Shown piece after piece: positions 53,650-63,283 of a stretch of 64,000 nt of DNA (its first letter is position 1; the number at the start of each line of letters is the position of its first letter). The notes beneath the pieces were generated by a model that worked only from the letters and a program-made list of their open reading frames with translations, was not told where the DNA came from and searched no databases. The stretch spans positions 1,798,001-1,862,000 of the forward strand of contig NZ_JPOO01000001.1 of NCBI RefSeq assembly GCF_000733925.1. The letters run 5' to 3'. The position numbers were made by a program, and so were the translations under genes. Source of the stretch: Arenibacter algicola. Lineage in GTDB: Bacteria; Bacteroidota; Bacteroidia; Flavobacteriales; Flavobacteriaceae.

Positions 53650-56574
53650 ATGGATTTTTTTATGCGCATTAATTACCTCGTATTACTATTTATAATTTCA
53701 ATATACACTGTTCAAGGTCAAATAAACCCTTTGGTTACCAAGGATACTTTGGTTCAACGCAATTGGGTAGAGACGACATATAGTCAAATGTCCCTCGATG
53801 AAAGGTTGGGACAGTTGTTTATGGTTATGGTTACTTCGGATCAGGATAAGGCCAGTACAGAAAAAACAAAAAGGTTGATCAAGGACCATCATATTGGCGG
53901 TGTCATTTTTTCTACAGGGGGTCCGGTACGTCAGGCAAAATTGACCAACGATTTTCAAAGGAATTCGAAAGTTCCCCTAATGATAGGCATGGATGCCGAA
54001 TGGGGTCTGGCAATGAGATTGGATTCTACCTATGCCTTTCCATGGAATATGACCTTGGGGGCAATTAAGGATAATGCCATTGTGGAAAAAGTTGGGAATA
54101 GGATAGGTAAACACGCCAAAAGATTGGGCGTGCACATTAATTTTGCCCCTGACATTGATATCAATATTAATCCGCAGAATCCAATAATTGGGAATCGTTC
54201 TTTTGGTGAGGACCGTGAGAATGTAGCCCAAAAAGGGATTGCCTATATGAAAGGTATGGAAAACGCCGGAGTTTTATCAAGTGGGAAGCATTTTCCAGGA
54301 CATGGGGATACCGCTGTGGATTCGCACAAAGCTTTACCGGTAATCGATTTTACAAGGGAACGTTTGGACAGTATTGAGCTATATCCTTATCGGAAGTTGA
54401 TCAAGGAGGGCCTCAGCAGTGTTATGGTGGCCCATTTAAGTGTACCTAGCTTGGAAATCAAAGAAGGCTATCCATCGTCCTTATCCGAACAGATTATTGG
54501 AGATGTTTTGCAGGAACAGCTTAACTTCAAAGGATTGGTATTCACCGATGCACTAAATATGAAGGGAGTATCCAATTTTGCCAAGGAAGGCGAGGTAGAA
54601 CTTTCCGCGTTTTTGGCAGGGAACGATATTCTATTAATGCCTTTAGATGTTGCCAAGGCGAAATCCAAACTTTTGGAAGCCTATAATAAAGGTAGGATTA
54701 CGGAAAATAGACTGGCTACTTCCGTAAAGAAGATTTTGATGGCAAAGTATAAGGTGGGACTTAATGACTATAAACCTATAGACACCAATAATCTTTATGA
54801 AGATTTAAATTCATTGGACGATGATGTACTTTATGAGGAGGCTATCGAGAACGCCATTACCGTGGTTAAAAACGATTTTTCTTTGATGGCGATCAAGAAG
54901 TTGGAAAATAAGAAAATTGCCTATGTAAAATTCGGGGATGCAGATAGTGATCCCTTTCTCAAAGAATTGAACAAATACGCTACAGTAACACAGATTAACG
55001 GTAAGGATATAACCACCTTAAAACAGAAGTTAAGTGATTATAATTTGGTGATCATTGGCCTGCACAAGAGCAATGAGAGTCCATGGAAAGCCTATAAGTT
55101 CACTAAAAATGAACTTTCCTGGTTGGGGGAAATAGCGAGGGAGCGCACCTCCAATCTTATTCTGGCCGTATTTGCAAAGCCCTACGCTCTTTTGGATGTG
55201 ACGTCTTTCGAAAGTATCGACGCGGTGATCGTGGGATATCAAAATAGTGAAATAGCCCAGGAAAAAACGGCGCAGGTAATTTTTGGGGCCCTTCCTGCAA
55301 AAGGGGTTTTACCCGTTACTTCCCATCCCGATTTTCCTGTCAATACAACTATTCCATTGGAATCTTTGATGCGTTTGGGATATAGTTTTCCGGAGAGGGT
55401 TGGTATAAGTTCCAGTAAATTGGCAAGGGTAGATCAAATGGTCAAAAATGGAATAGACTCCTTGATGTTTCCAGGAGCACAGATTGTTGTAGCGAGGAAG
55501 GGAAAGGTAATTTACAATAAGGGGTTTGGAAAGCCAACATATGATTCTGACGAAAAAATAACACCGGACCATATTTATGATTTGGCATCCATAACCAAGA
55601 TTTTGGCAACCCTGCCCATGGTCATGAAGATGGAGGAGGAGGGGAAAATTGCCTTGGACAATACCTTCGAGGAACTTATACCGGCCTATTCCAATTCCGA
55701 CCTAAAAAATGTCACTGTCCTAAAGGCGCTATCGCACTACGGTCGGTTGCCCGCTTGGATCGCTTTTTATATCGATACTTTGGATGACAAACGAAAACCT
55801 TCCAGCGAATTTTACAGACAGCAACCAACCAGCGGTTATTCTTTTAAGGTGGCGGATCAATTGTACATAAAGGATGTGTATAAGGATTCTATATATAACA
55901 GGATTGGGAGACAACATCTAAAATCCAACAGGTATCGCTATAGTGACATAGCCTATTATGTGATGAAAAAGTATATTGAGGATACCTATAAGGAGCGGTT
56001 GGATGGTTTGGCAGAAGAGTTTTTGTATAAGCCAATAGGCGCTACACGTACCGGTTTTAATCCTCTGGATAGATTTCTAAAGGGGGATATTGTTCCTTCG
56101 GAGGAGGATAATTATTATAGATACCAGACGGTACAAGGGTATGTGCATGATATGGGGGCAGCTATGCAGGGCGGAGTAGGGGGGCATGCCGGACTTTTTA
56201 GCAATGCGAATGATGTTGCCAAGATTATGCAGATGTATCTTCAAAATGGTTTTTATGGGGGACAACAGTTTTTGGAGGCCAGAACGATCAAGAAGTTCAA
56301 TACCTGCTATTTTTGTGATAGAAATGTAAGGCGTGGTATTGGTTTCGATAAACCAGAACCACATGGGGGTGGCCCCGCCTGCAGTTTAGTTTCAAGGAAA
56401 AGTTTCGGACATAGTGGTTTTACCGGTACTTATACCTGGGCCGATCCCGAAAAGGATTTGGTATATGTTTTTTTGTCCAACCGTACCTACCCCTCAGCTT
56501 CAAATACACTATTGGTTAAATCTGGGTTAAGAACACGGATTCAGAAGGCCATTTATGAAGCGATTATAAATTAA
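53650..56574 (+). CDS. GH3 glycosidase/beta-lactamase-like serine hydrolase fusion
   Basis: The 974-residue exported protein (ATG at 53650; the ATG at 53662 also leaves a complete signal) joins two enzymes. Residues 35-380 are a GH3 beta-N-acetylglucosaminidase-like domain with GKHFPGHGDTAVDSHKALP and VFTDALNMKGV (nucleophile Asp). A GH3 C-terminal-like part follows (400-580). Residues 600-970 form a class-C beta-lactamase/DD-peptidase-like domain with the SxxK motif DLASITKILAT and a YSDIAY motif. The pair could process peptidoglycan sugars and peptides during recycling. It is monocistronic. Confidence 0.85.
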   Translation: MDFFMRINYLVLLFIISIYTVQGQINPLVTKDTLVQRNWVETTYSQMSLDERLGQLFMVMVTSDQDKASTEKTKRLIKDHHIGGVIFSTGGPVRQAKLTNDFQRNSKVPLMIGMDAEWGLAMRLDSTYAFPWNMTLGAIKDNAIVEKVGNRIGKHAKRLGVHINFAPDIDININPQNPIIGNRSFGEDRENVAQKGIAYMKGMENAGVLSSGKHFPGHGDTAVDSHKALPVIDFTRERLDSIELYPYRKLIKEGLSSVMVAHLSVPSLEIKEGYPSSLSEQIIGDVLQEQLNFKGLVFTDALNMKGVSNFAKEGEVELSAFLAGNDILLMPLDVAKAKSKLLEAYNKGRITENRLATSVKKILMAKYKVGLNDYKPIDTNNLYEDLNSLDDDVLYEEAIENAITVVKNDFSLMAIKKLENKKIAYVKFGDADSDPFLKELNKYATVTQINGKDITTLKQKLSDYNLVIIGLHKSNESPWKAYKFTKNELSWLGEIARERTSNLILAVFAKPYALLDVTSFESIDAVIVGYQNSEIAQEKTAQVIFGALPAKGVLPVTSHPDFPVNTTIPLESLMRLGYSFPERVGISSSKLARVDQMVKNGIDSLMFPGAQIVVARKGKVIYNKGFGKPTYDSDEKITPDHIYDLASITKILATLPMVMKMEEEGKIALDNTFEELIPAYSNSDLKNVTVLKALSHYGRLPAWIAFYIDTLDDKRKPSSEFYRQQPTSGYSFKVADQLYIKDVYKDSIYNRIGRQHLKSNRYRYSDIAYYVMKKYIEDTYKERLDGLAEEFLYKPIGATRTGFNPLDRFLKGDIVPSEEDNYYRYQTVQGYVHDMGAAMQGGVGGHAGLFSNANDVAKIMQMYLQNGFYGGQQFLEARTIKKFNTCYFCDRNVRRGIGFDKPEPHGGGPACSLVSRKSFGHSGFTGTYTWADPEKDLVYVFLSNRTYPSASNTLLVKSGLRTRIQKAIYEAIIN

Positions 56575-56748
56575 ATCTTTACTTTGTATAAATATAAACT
56601 GAGGTTTATAGGAGGAAATTATCATTTTGTTTTAGTATTCTGAAATTTTATCCATATTCGTCCGACTAAGGTTTTTTAGGCCAATAGCTGAGGGATCCTT
56701 GAGGCATGCCAAGTCATACAACCTCTAAAATGAATTAAAAATAAACAG

Positions 56749-57897
56749 ATGAAAATAGCAATAGTATGTTATCCCACTTTTGGAGGTAGCGGGGTAGTGG
56801 CAACAGAATTGGGAATTGCCCTGGCAAATAGAGGGCATGAAGTCCATTTCATTACTTACCGCCAACCAGTGCGTTTGGAGTTGCTGAGCAATAAGATTTA
56901 CTTTCATGAGGTACACGTACCTGAGTACCCCTTGTTCCATTACCAACCGTATGAATTGGCTCTTTCCAGTAAGCTGGTAGATACTATTAAGTTGTTTGGC
57001 ATTGAGTTATTGCATGTGCATTATGCCATTCCGCACGCCTATGCCGGGTATATGGCCAAGAAGATGTTGGAGGAGGAGGGAATTTATATCCCTATGGTTA
57101 CCACCTTGCACGGTACGGATATAACCTTGGTTGGCAAACATCCGTTTTATAGGCCAGCAGTCAATTTTAGTATAAATCAGTCCGATGTGGTTACCTCGGT
57201 TTCCCAAAACCTCAAGGAGAGTACGCTGGAATTGTTCGATATAAAAAATGAAATAGAGGTTGTCCCGAATTTTATAGATAAAAGGAAATACAGCATGCAC
57301 TTCACAGACTGTCAGCGATCCCTGATGGCCTCGGAAGATGAAAAAATTATAACCCACATCAGTAATTTTAGAAAGGTAAAGCGCATTCCTGACGTGATAC
57401 ATATTTTTAATAAGATTCAAAAACAAATACCCGCCAAGTTGATCATGGTGGGGGAGGGGCCTGAAAAAGAAGGTGCCGAACGTTTGTGCGAGGAGCTTGG
57501 GATTGCCAGTAAGGTAATCTTTTTGGGTAATAGTAATGAAATTGATAGGATTTTATGTTTTTCGGATCTCTTCCTTTTGCCGTCGCAGACTGAAAGTTTT
57601 GGACTGGCCGCTTTGGAGGCAATGATCAATAGGGTAGCCATAATTTCAAGTAATACAGGGGGAATACCGGAAGTTAACCGTCAAGGCATCACTGGCTATT
57701 TAAGCGATGTAGGCAATGTAGAGGAGATGGCCGAAAATGCACTCAAGATATTGAGCGACGACCAAACTTTAGAGAAGTTCAAGAACAATGCGGCCAAAGC
57801 CGCTATGGATTTTGATATCTTGAAAGTGCTACCATTGTACGAGGCAATATATGAAAAGGCCTTATTGGCGAGACACGAAAGTTTACAGCAAAATTAA
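56749..57897 (+). CDS. bshA: N-acetyl-alpha-D-glucosaminyl L-malate synthase (BshA)
   Basis: The 382-residue cytosolic GT4 glycosyltransferase has the family start KIAIVCYPTFGGSGVVATELG, the HVHYAIPHAYAGYMAKKML segment and GTDITLVG. It also has the nucleotide-binding VVPNFIDKRKY and the C-terminal EX7E-type motif TESFGLAALEAM. It transfers GlcNAc from UDP-GlcNAc to L-malate, the first step of bacillithiol synthesis; bacillithiol is the main low-molecular thiol of many Bacteroidota. BshB and BshC are not in this window. Its stop TAA overlaps the ATG of the next gene by one base. Confidence 0.92.
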   Translation: MKIAIVCYPTFGGSGVVATELGIALANRGHEVHFITYRQPVRLELLSNKIYFHEVHVPEYPLFHYQPYELALSSKLVDTIKLFGIELLHVHYAIPHAYAGYMAKKMLEEEGIYIPMVTTLHGTDITLVGKHPFYRPAVNFSINQSDVVTSVSQNLKESTLELFDIKNEIEVVPNFIDKRKYSMHFTDCQRSLMASEDEKIITHISNFRKVKRIPDVIHIFNKIQKQIPAKLIMVGEGPEKEGAERLCEELGIASKVIFLGNSNEIDRILCFSDLFLLPSQTESFGLAALEAMINRVAIISSNTGGIPEVNRQGITGYLSDVGNVEEMAENALKILSDDQTLEKFKNNAAKAAMDFDILKVLPLYEAIYEKALLARHESLQQN

Positions 57898-58361
57898 TGC
57901 GATTATTAATATTACTTATATGCCTTTTGGGAATTTCCTGTTCTGGGCAAAAAGGGGCGTCCAAGGATAAGGCAGATAGTACCATTCAAAATTCAAAGTA
58001 CCTGCAACTGGTTTTAAAGGATAATTATAGTGGGGTTGAAGAATCGGAATTTCAAGTTGTAAGGGACCCAAAGGCATTAAGGAATTTTTTTATTCAAATA
58101 AACAAGACCAGAAAGCCAGGTCTTTCAATTCCAGAGGTGGATTTTAGCAAGGAACTACTCTTAATATATTGTGCAGGTACTACTAGGGGTGTCGGCGGAT
58201 CGGAGTTGCTTCTTATTAAAAATTCCCAGGATAGTATTGTATTTGGTCCAAAAGAGCGGACACCTTCCAAGAAGGAATTCACCGAGGTAACTACCACTCC
58301 CTTTAGCATTTATAAAATGCCCCTTACCCCTAAAGAAATCGGTTTCCACAAATCAGACTAA
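57897..58361 (+). CDS. Putative lipoprotein of unknown function
   Basis: The 154-residue product has a short lipoprotein signal (MRLLILLICLLGISCSG, lipobox GISC). A small beta-rich domain follows (YLQLVLKDNYSGVEESEFQVVRDPKALRNFF, LLIYCAGTTRGVGGSELLLI, TTTPFSIYKM). The pattern resembles protease-complex/PrcB_C-like periplasmic domains, but I cannot identify it with confidence. Translation is probably coupled to bshA through the TAATG overlap, so coexpression with bacillithiol synthesis is likely. It has no obvious functional link to that pathway. Confidence 0.7.
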   Translation: MRLLILLICLLGISCSGQKGASKDKADSTIQNSKYLQLVLKDNYSGVEESEFQVVRDPKALRNFFIQINKTRKPGLSIPEVDFSKELLLIYCAGTTRGVGGSELLLIKNSQDSIVFGPKERTPSKKEFTEVTTTPFSIYKMPLTPKEIGFHKSD

Positions 58362-58652
58362 GGTTCATCAACCTTTGTTCTCCATTAAAAACGAGACTTC
58401 AATATATTTTAAACTCCTCTTAATTATCTTAGGGACATAGAAATTCCATTAGGTAATATATTAGGCCCATTCTGTCGGTTAAAATACCGTTTTCTTGGAT
58501 GAAAAAATATTGGGATTTCGAAATCGTAATTACAGGTTTTGTAGGAAACCGCTTAACGATTTTTAAGGCTTTTTGTAGAATTTAAATGGTCTCCATTTAA
58601 CATTGCCATAGCTTTGGACAAAGATTATAAAGAATCCCAAAATTACATTGTT

Positions 58653-59819
58653 ATGAAAACCTACGCGCTTGGTATTGCTATTTTTTGTGCTCTCTCATTT
58701 AATTGTATTAGTGGCCAAGAACTACAATTGAATTCCAAAGACAGTATTGTGTCCAGTTCATGGATGATTGGCTTGGGTTATAATTTTGTGGATGATTCGG
58801 GGGATATGATTAAAGAATTATTCGATTTCAAAGATCAATGGAATGCAGTTGCTTTTCCGTCCCGTCTAAGTTTGGGTAGATATTTTAAAAATGGTTTGGG
58901 GGTCGAGGCCATTGGGACGTACAATAAATATAAAGTTGGCAAACTAATAGATGGCAGCATTAACTCAACTGAAATGGACTATTTTGGTTTAGACGCCAGA
59001 TTAAGTTATGATCTAAATAAGTTAATAGGTGAAACTAGTTGGTTTGATCCTTATGTAGGGGTAGGGATTGGTTATTCCGAAGCAAGTAATGAAGGAAGAG
59101 GAACTTATAACGCAGTGGTGGGTTTCAGGACATGGATTTCCGATAGATTTGGTTTAGATTTCAGTTCCTCGGGTAAGTGGACCATGGACAATTCTTTAAC
59201 CAATCATTTGCAACATTCTGCTTCATTAATGTATCGCTTTGACATTGAAAAGGGTTTAAGTAAAAAAGGACTTGAAAAGCTTGCCTTAATCCAGGAAAAC
59301 CAAAGAGTTTCCGATTCCATTGCTGCTGCTAAAAAGGCCGAAGAAGAGGCCAGACTTATGGCCGAGCGTTTGGCCCAAGAGAAAGAAAAAGCAAGATTGG
59401 CTGCAGAAGAGCAGGCTAGAAAAGATGCAGAGAACAAGAGAAGGACAGATTTGGAGAATAAAATCAAAGATCTGGGCAATGTATACTTCAGTCTCAACTC
59501 TTCGAACCTTAGCAAGGAATACAAGGAATTGTTGGACAAGTTGGCCATGTTAATGGAAGAAAATCCAGCATTGACCTTAAAAGTCGGATCACATGCCGAT
59601 TCCAGAGGAGCGGAGAAATACAACCAATGGCTATCTGAAAAGAGGGTAAAACAGACCTTGGATTATTTGATCGGTCAGAAGGGAATAGATGCTTCAAGGT
59701 TAACTGGTGATGGATATGGAGAAACCCAATTAACGAACGAATGTGACAATAACACCTACTGTCCTGAATCCAAACATAAACTGAATAGAAGATCTGAGTT
59801 TGAGATTGTTGAGTTTTAA
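58653..59819 (+). CDS. OmpA-family outer-membrane protein with coiled-coil linker
   Basis: The ATG at 58653 (MKTYALGIAIFCALSFNCISG) gives a proper signal peptide; an upstream in-frame TTG (58614) does not. The 388-residue protein has an N-terminal 8-strand barrel-like domain (about residues 25-200, with YFGLDARLSYDLNKLI and YVGVGIGYSEAS). A charged coiled coil follows (KKAEEEARLMAERLAQ and KARLAAEEQARKDAE), and then an OmpA/MotB peptidoglycan-binding domain (ALTLKVGSHADSRGAEKYNQWLS, about residue 310). It anchors the outer membrane to the cell wall. A strong terminator follows 18 bases after the stop. Confidence 0.87.
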   Translation: MKTYALGIAIFCALSFNCISGQELQLNSKDSIVSSSWMIGLGYNFVDDSGDMIKELFDFKDQWNAVAFPSRLSLGRYFKNGLGVEAIGTYNKYKVGKLIDGSINSTEMDYFGLDARLSYDLNKLIGETSWFDPYVGVGIGYSEASNEGRGTYNAVVGFRTWISDRFGLDFSSSGKWTMDNSLTNHLQHSASLMYRFDIEKGLSKKGLEKLALIQENQRVSDSIAAAKKAEEEARLMAERLAQEKEKARLAAEEQARKDAENKRRTDLENKIKDLGNVYFSLNSSNLSKEYKELLDKLAMLMEENPALTLKVGSHADSRGAEKYNQWLSEKRVKQTLDYLIGQKGIDASRLTGDGYGETQLTNECDNNTYCPESKHKLNRRSEFEIVEF

Positions 59820-59836
59820 ATATAAAGTAAACATAA

Positions 59837-59870
59837 AAAGGTCTAAAGGGAGTCCTCCACTTAGACCTTT
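59837..59870 (+). terminator. Rho-independent terminator of the OmpA-family gene
   Basis: Arms AAAGGTCTA (59837-59845) and TAGACCTTT (59862-59870) with a following T-run. Confidence 0.85.
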
Positions 59871-59917
59871 TTTTTAGTATACTAGTCAGGGAATTATTTA
59901 TTAATACTCTCGTAATA

Positions 59918-62491
59918 TCATCTTTTAATAACTTTATACGCCTTATCCGTATCCTCATTTTGTATTTTCAGGTAATATAGACCACTGGATAAGATGGGGA
60001 ACTCCAGTGTAACTAAATCATTTTGAATTGGGTAACTCTTTGAACTTACCAATATCCCAGAAATTGTATAGAGTACGGCATTTATTGTGTCTTGTGTAGA
60101 ATTTTTCACTTCTACATTTATTAAATGCTCGAATGGATTTGGATAGAGTAATTCTGTAGCCTCAGGATTGATTGGAGGAAGGACTAATGTTTCAGACCAA
60201 ATGGCAATGTTATTTGCACTGTCTTCGCCTGCACTGTCAAAAGTACCGCCCACATACAACCTGGATTTTGTGCCGTCGAACGTCAAGGAGTTTACGATGT
60301 TGCCGACCCCAACATCGGTTCCGTTGCCCAGAGCCTCCCAGCCTTTGTCCTCGCTCCATCGGGCAATATTGTTTACGATCATGTTGATGTCCGTCTCATC
60401 GGAGGCCGTTTCGAAATTTCCCCCTGCATACAGGTAGTCGCCATCTATGGCCAGTGCGTTCACATTGCCGCTAAGCCCCTGTCCCATGGCTTCCCATAGC
60501 ATGGACGTACGGTCCCATCGCGCGATCCTGTTCACGGTATTGTTTCCGGCAATGGCGAAGTTTCCCCCCGCATAGACATGTTCCTGTGTAATGGCAATTG
60601 CCTGGACGAAGCCGCTAGTTCCCTGGCCCAAAGTACTCCAATCGGTGCCGTCCCAAACCGCGATCCTAGGAGCCGATTCTCCTCCCGCCGAGTCGAAATT
60701 CCCCCCGATGTAGATATGGCCGCTTTGATCTATTGAAATAGCGCGCACCTCATTATTGGTCCCCGCTGTCCCGGTAGTGGCGTCCGTCAAAGGCAGCCAA
60801 GAGCCGTCGGACCAAAGGGCAATGTTGTTTACAGTGGTGCCGCCGGCGATTTCGAAGGTGCCGCCAACGTACACTTTATTGTCCGGCGCGATTGCGATAC
60901 TAGAAACGGGGCCGTTGGTCCCTTGGCCCAGTGCGGACCAACTTCCGCTCCAAACGGCAATGTTGTTTGCAGGGATCCCGCCTATTTGGGTAAAATCGCC
61001 TCCCACAAAAACGTTGCCCTCACTATCTATGGCAATACTTTTTATGTCCCCGTTGGCGCCATTGGCTAATTCATTCCATTCCAATTCTGGGTCGTACAGG
61101 GCGATATTGGACGGGGCCATATTGCCTGCTGCGGTAAAACCTCCGGCAACAACGATAGCATCGTCGCTCGTGGCCGCCATTGCACCAACGGTCCCATTGG
61201 TCCCTTCCCCCATGCCGTACCAATCGCCAACTCCGTTGACCGCAATGGTCTGGGGGCCATTGTTGCCTCCGATTATTTTGTAGAGTTTTGATGATGTTCC
61301 ATAATCGCTAAAGTAAAGTTCTCCCGTTTCATCCAGGCCAAAGGATGAGATGTACTGCCCGTTGGTCCTAAAAAGCAGCTCGGATGTGGCGTCCCCTGAA
61401 GAGGGGTCGTAACCAAGGGCCCATACCCTGCCAGTGATATAGTCGCCAAAGATATACTTGTCCTTTATCTGGGGATTGTTGCTTGCGCCCCTGTATACAT
61501 ACCCCCCGGTTATGGAGATGTCCCCATTGCCCCTGCCATATTCGAAGATGGGCTTTAAATCCGGGGTGGTGGCCAGTACTGTGGATCCGTCTTCAACAGT
61601 ATTCCCCTCGAACCTGTTCCATCCATAATTCCCTCCTTTTACGATAAGGTTGATCTCCTCCATGTCCCCTTGTCCCACATCGGCTCCCCACATGCGCCCT
61701 GTAGGTCGGTCAAAGGAGAACTTCCAAGTGTTCCTTATTCCCCAGGCAAAGAGTTCGTCCAATCCATTTTGTCCCACCCTGGGATTGTCGGAGGGTATCT
61801 CATAATTGCCGTTGGGCTCGTCTGGGTTTGATTCAACGGTGTTATTCCCATCGAGGTCAACATCTATCCTAAGGATGCTTCCAAAGACGTTGTTCAAATT
61901 TTGTGCGTTCTTGTTGGGGTCGCCGCCACCGCCTCCGTCCCCTATGGAGAGGTAAAGGTAGCCGTCCGGGCCAAAGGCGATCTTACCGCCATTATGGTTG
62001 GAATTGCCTTGGTTCTTGTCGAAGCTTAAGATTTCCAACCGGGTTGAAGCATCAGCAAGGTTTGGATTGTTGGCCATTACGGTGTACCTGGCCAAAACGA
62101 TCTCTACGTTGATACCGGAGACACTGCTCTGTCGTGTGTGGTAAACATAAAAATATCTGTTTTGTCTGAAATTAGGATGAAAGGCTAGTCCTAAAAGTCC
62201 AATTTCCTGCCCAGAGGAAAAACTGACGGTACTCTGGATGTCTAGAAAAGTATTCACTACGGTAGTGCCTTGGTCGTTCTGGAAAACCTTTATTCGTCCG
62301 GCTTGTTCCAGAACGAACAACCTGTTCGTGCCATCATTGGCATTCATTATTTCCGTGGGATATTCGAAACTAAGGTTTGGAAAGGCATCTTGATAAGTTA
62401 CTTGGGAATGGCAATAGATTATTCCAATGAAGAAAACCAAACATATTAGAGATGTTCTTTTTCCTGATTTTGCTTTTAAGTTTAAAGCCAT
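59918..62491 (-). CDS. PQQ-type sugar dehydrogenase domain with repeat propeller and T9SS tail
   Basis: The 857-residue secreted protein begins with a signal peptide and a PQQ-dependent soluble glucose dehydrogenase-like propeller (about residues 30-410). It has EIGLLGLAFHPNFRQNRYFYVYHT and SNHNGGKIAFGPDGYLYLSIGDGG, which includes the likely catalytic His. Residues 430-770 are tandem repeats of about 45 residues (NVFVGGDFTQIGGIPANNIAVWSG, KVYVGGTFEIAGGTTVNNIALWSD and others), probably another propeller. The last 80 residues form a T9SS type A sorting domain (LLYPNPFEHLINVEV to AYKVIKR). The middle of the gene is far richer in G+C than its ends. It is probably surface-bound; the substrate is unknown. 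Confidence 0.85.
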   Translation of the reverse strand: MALNLKAKSGKRTSLICLVFFIGIIYCHSQVTYQDAFPNLSFEYPTEIMNANDGTNRLFVLEQAGRIKVFQNDQGTTVVNTFLDIQSTVSFSSGQEIGLLGLAFHPNFRQNRYFYVYHTRQSSVSGINVEIVLARYTVMANNPNLADASTRLEILSFDKNQGNSNHNGGKIAFGPDGYLYLSIGDGGGGGDPNKNAQNLNNVFGSILRIDVDLDGNNTVESNPDEPNGNYEIPSDNPRVGQNGLDELFAWGIRNTWKFSFDRPTGRMWGADVGQGDMEEINLIVKGGNYGWNRFEGNTVEDGSTVLATTPDLKPIFEYGRGNGDISITGGYVYRGASNNPQIKDKYIFGDYITGRVWALGYDPSSGDATSELLFRTNGQYISSFGLDETGELYFSDYGTSSKLYKIIGGNNGPQTIAVNGVGDWYGMGEGTNGTVGAMAATSDDAIVVAGGFTAAGNMAPSNIALYDPELEWNELANGANGDIKSIAIDSEGNVFVGGDFTQIGGIPANNIAVWSGSWSALGQGTNGPVSSIAIAPDNKVYVGGTFEIAGGTTVNNIALWSDGSWLPLTDATTGTAGTNNEVRAISIDQSGHIYIGGNFDSAGGESAPRIAVWDGTDWSTLGQGTSGFVQAIAITQEHVYAGGNFAIAGNNTVNRIARWDRTSMLWEAMGQGLSGNVNALAIDGDYLYAGGNFETASDETDINMIVNNIARWSEDKGWEALGNGTDVGVGNIVNSLTFDGTKSRLYVGGTFDSAGEDSANNIAIWSETLVLPPINPEATELLYPNPFEHLINVEVKNSTQDTINAVLYTISGILVSSKSYPIQNDLVTLEFPILSSGLYYLKIQNEDTDKAYKVIKR

Positions 62492-62593
62492 AATTGTCCT
62501 TAATTAATTCATAATATAAATATATCGTTTATCTTCTTGAATCTAAATTGTATCAGGGATTAAAATAGAAGGATAATATATTAGGATGCCATT

Positions 62594-63283
62594 CTATTCG
62601 ACTTCAAAGGTAAAAATATTTGAGTTGGATTCATTGCCCAATACATCCCTTGTGGAAATTCTCCAATAATATTTTTTACCTGAAGATAAGGTAACTATGG
62701 TAATGCTGTTCTTATTGTATTTCTCCTGATAAATGGCTGGAGGAGTTGTTTCGTCGAAATAAACGTCATATTCCAAAATATCTGAATCCAGATCATTTCC
62801 AATCCATTCCAAGATAACTGAATTTAGATTGGTGGTCAGAATGGTCCCATTTTCTGGTTGAATGTATTGGGCCGGAAATGGGATATAATATTCCGTTTGG
62901 TTACCTGAATTATAGAAGGACCAAGTATCGCTAGGTATTGACATGGGATTATTTGGAGAGGAAATGTACCAAGTATAGGGGGTACCTCTTTGGATGGTAA
63001 TGGGCAATTGTGTATTTTGGGTTGAATAAGTTCTTGTTTCAGATAAAAATAGGTTTGTGATATGTACCTCATAGGTGTCCGTGTTCTCCAATGGCGCCCA
63101 TCTGAAAACTACTTCACTTTGTGTTACCGAAATAACACTTCCCTCTATACATTCGGAAACGTTTTCAGGAAAAATCAATTCGATTTGCCTCGGGGTAACC
63201 TCTACATTCTCCTTCGAATTATTGTCCTTGCTACATGAGGCTGTCAAAAGGAATATGAATCCTGAAATTAATACTATTTTCAT
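62594..63283 (-). CDS. Lipoprotein with two fibronectin-III-like domains
   Basis: The 229-residue product has a lipoprotein signal (lipobox TASC). Two fibronectin-type-III-like beta-sandwiches follow, with strands such as VVFRWAPLENTDTYEVHIT and the second VILEWIGNDLDSDILEYDVYF, ending KKYYWRISTRDVLGNES. FN3 modules in secreted flavobacterial proteins serve as spacers or binding units. Its ATG overlaps the stop of the upstream T9SS protein by 4 bases (63280-63283), so the two are translationally coupled and probably assemble on the cell surface. Confidence 0.75.
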   Translation of the reverse strand: MKIVLISGFIFLLTASCSKDNNSKENVEVTPRQIELIFPENVSECIEGSVISVTQSEVVFRWAPLENTDTYEVHITNLFLSETRTYSTQNTQLPITIQRGTPYTWYISSPNNPMSIPSDTWSFYNSGNQTEYYIPFPAQYIQPENGTILTTNLNSVILEWIGNDLDSDILEYDVYFDETTPPAIYQEKYNKNSITIVTLSSGKKYYWRISTRDVLGNESNSNIFTFEVE

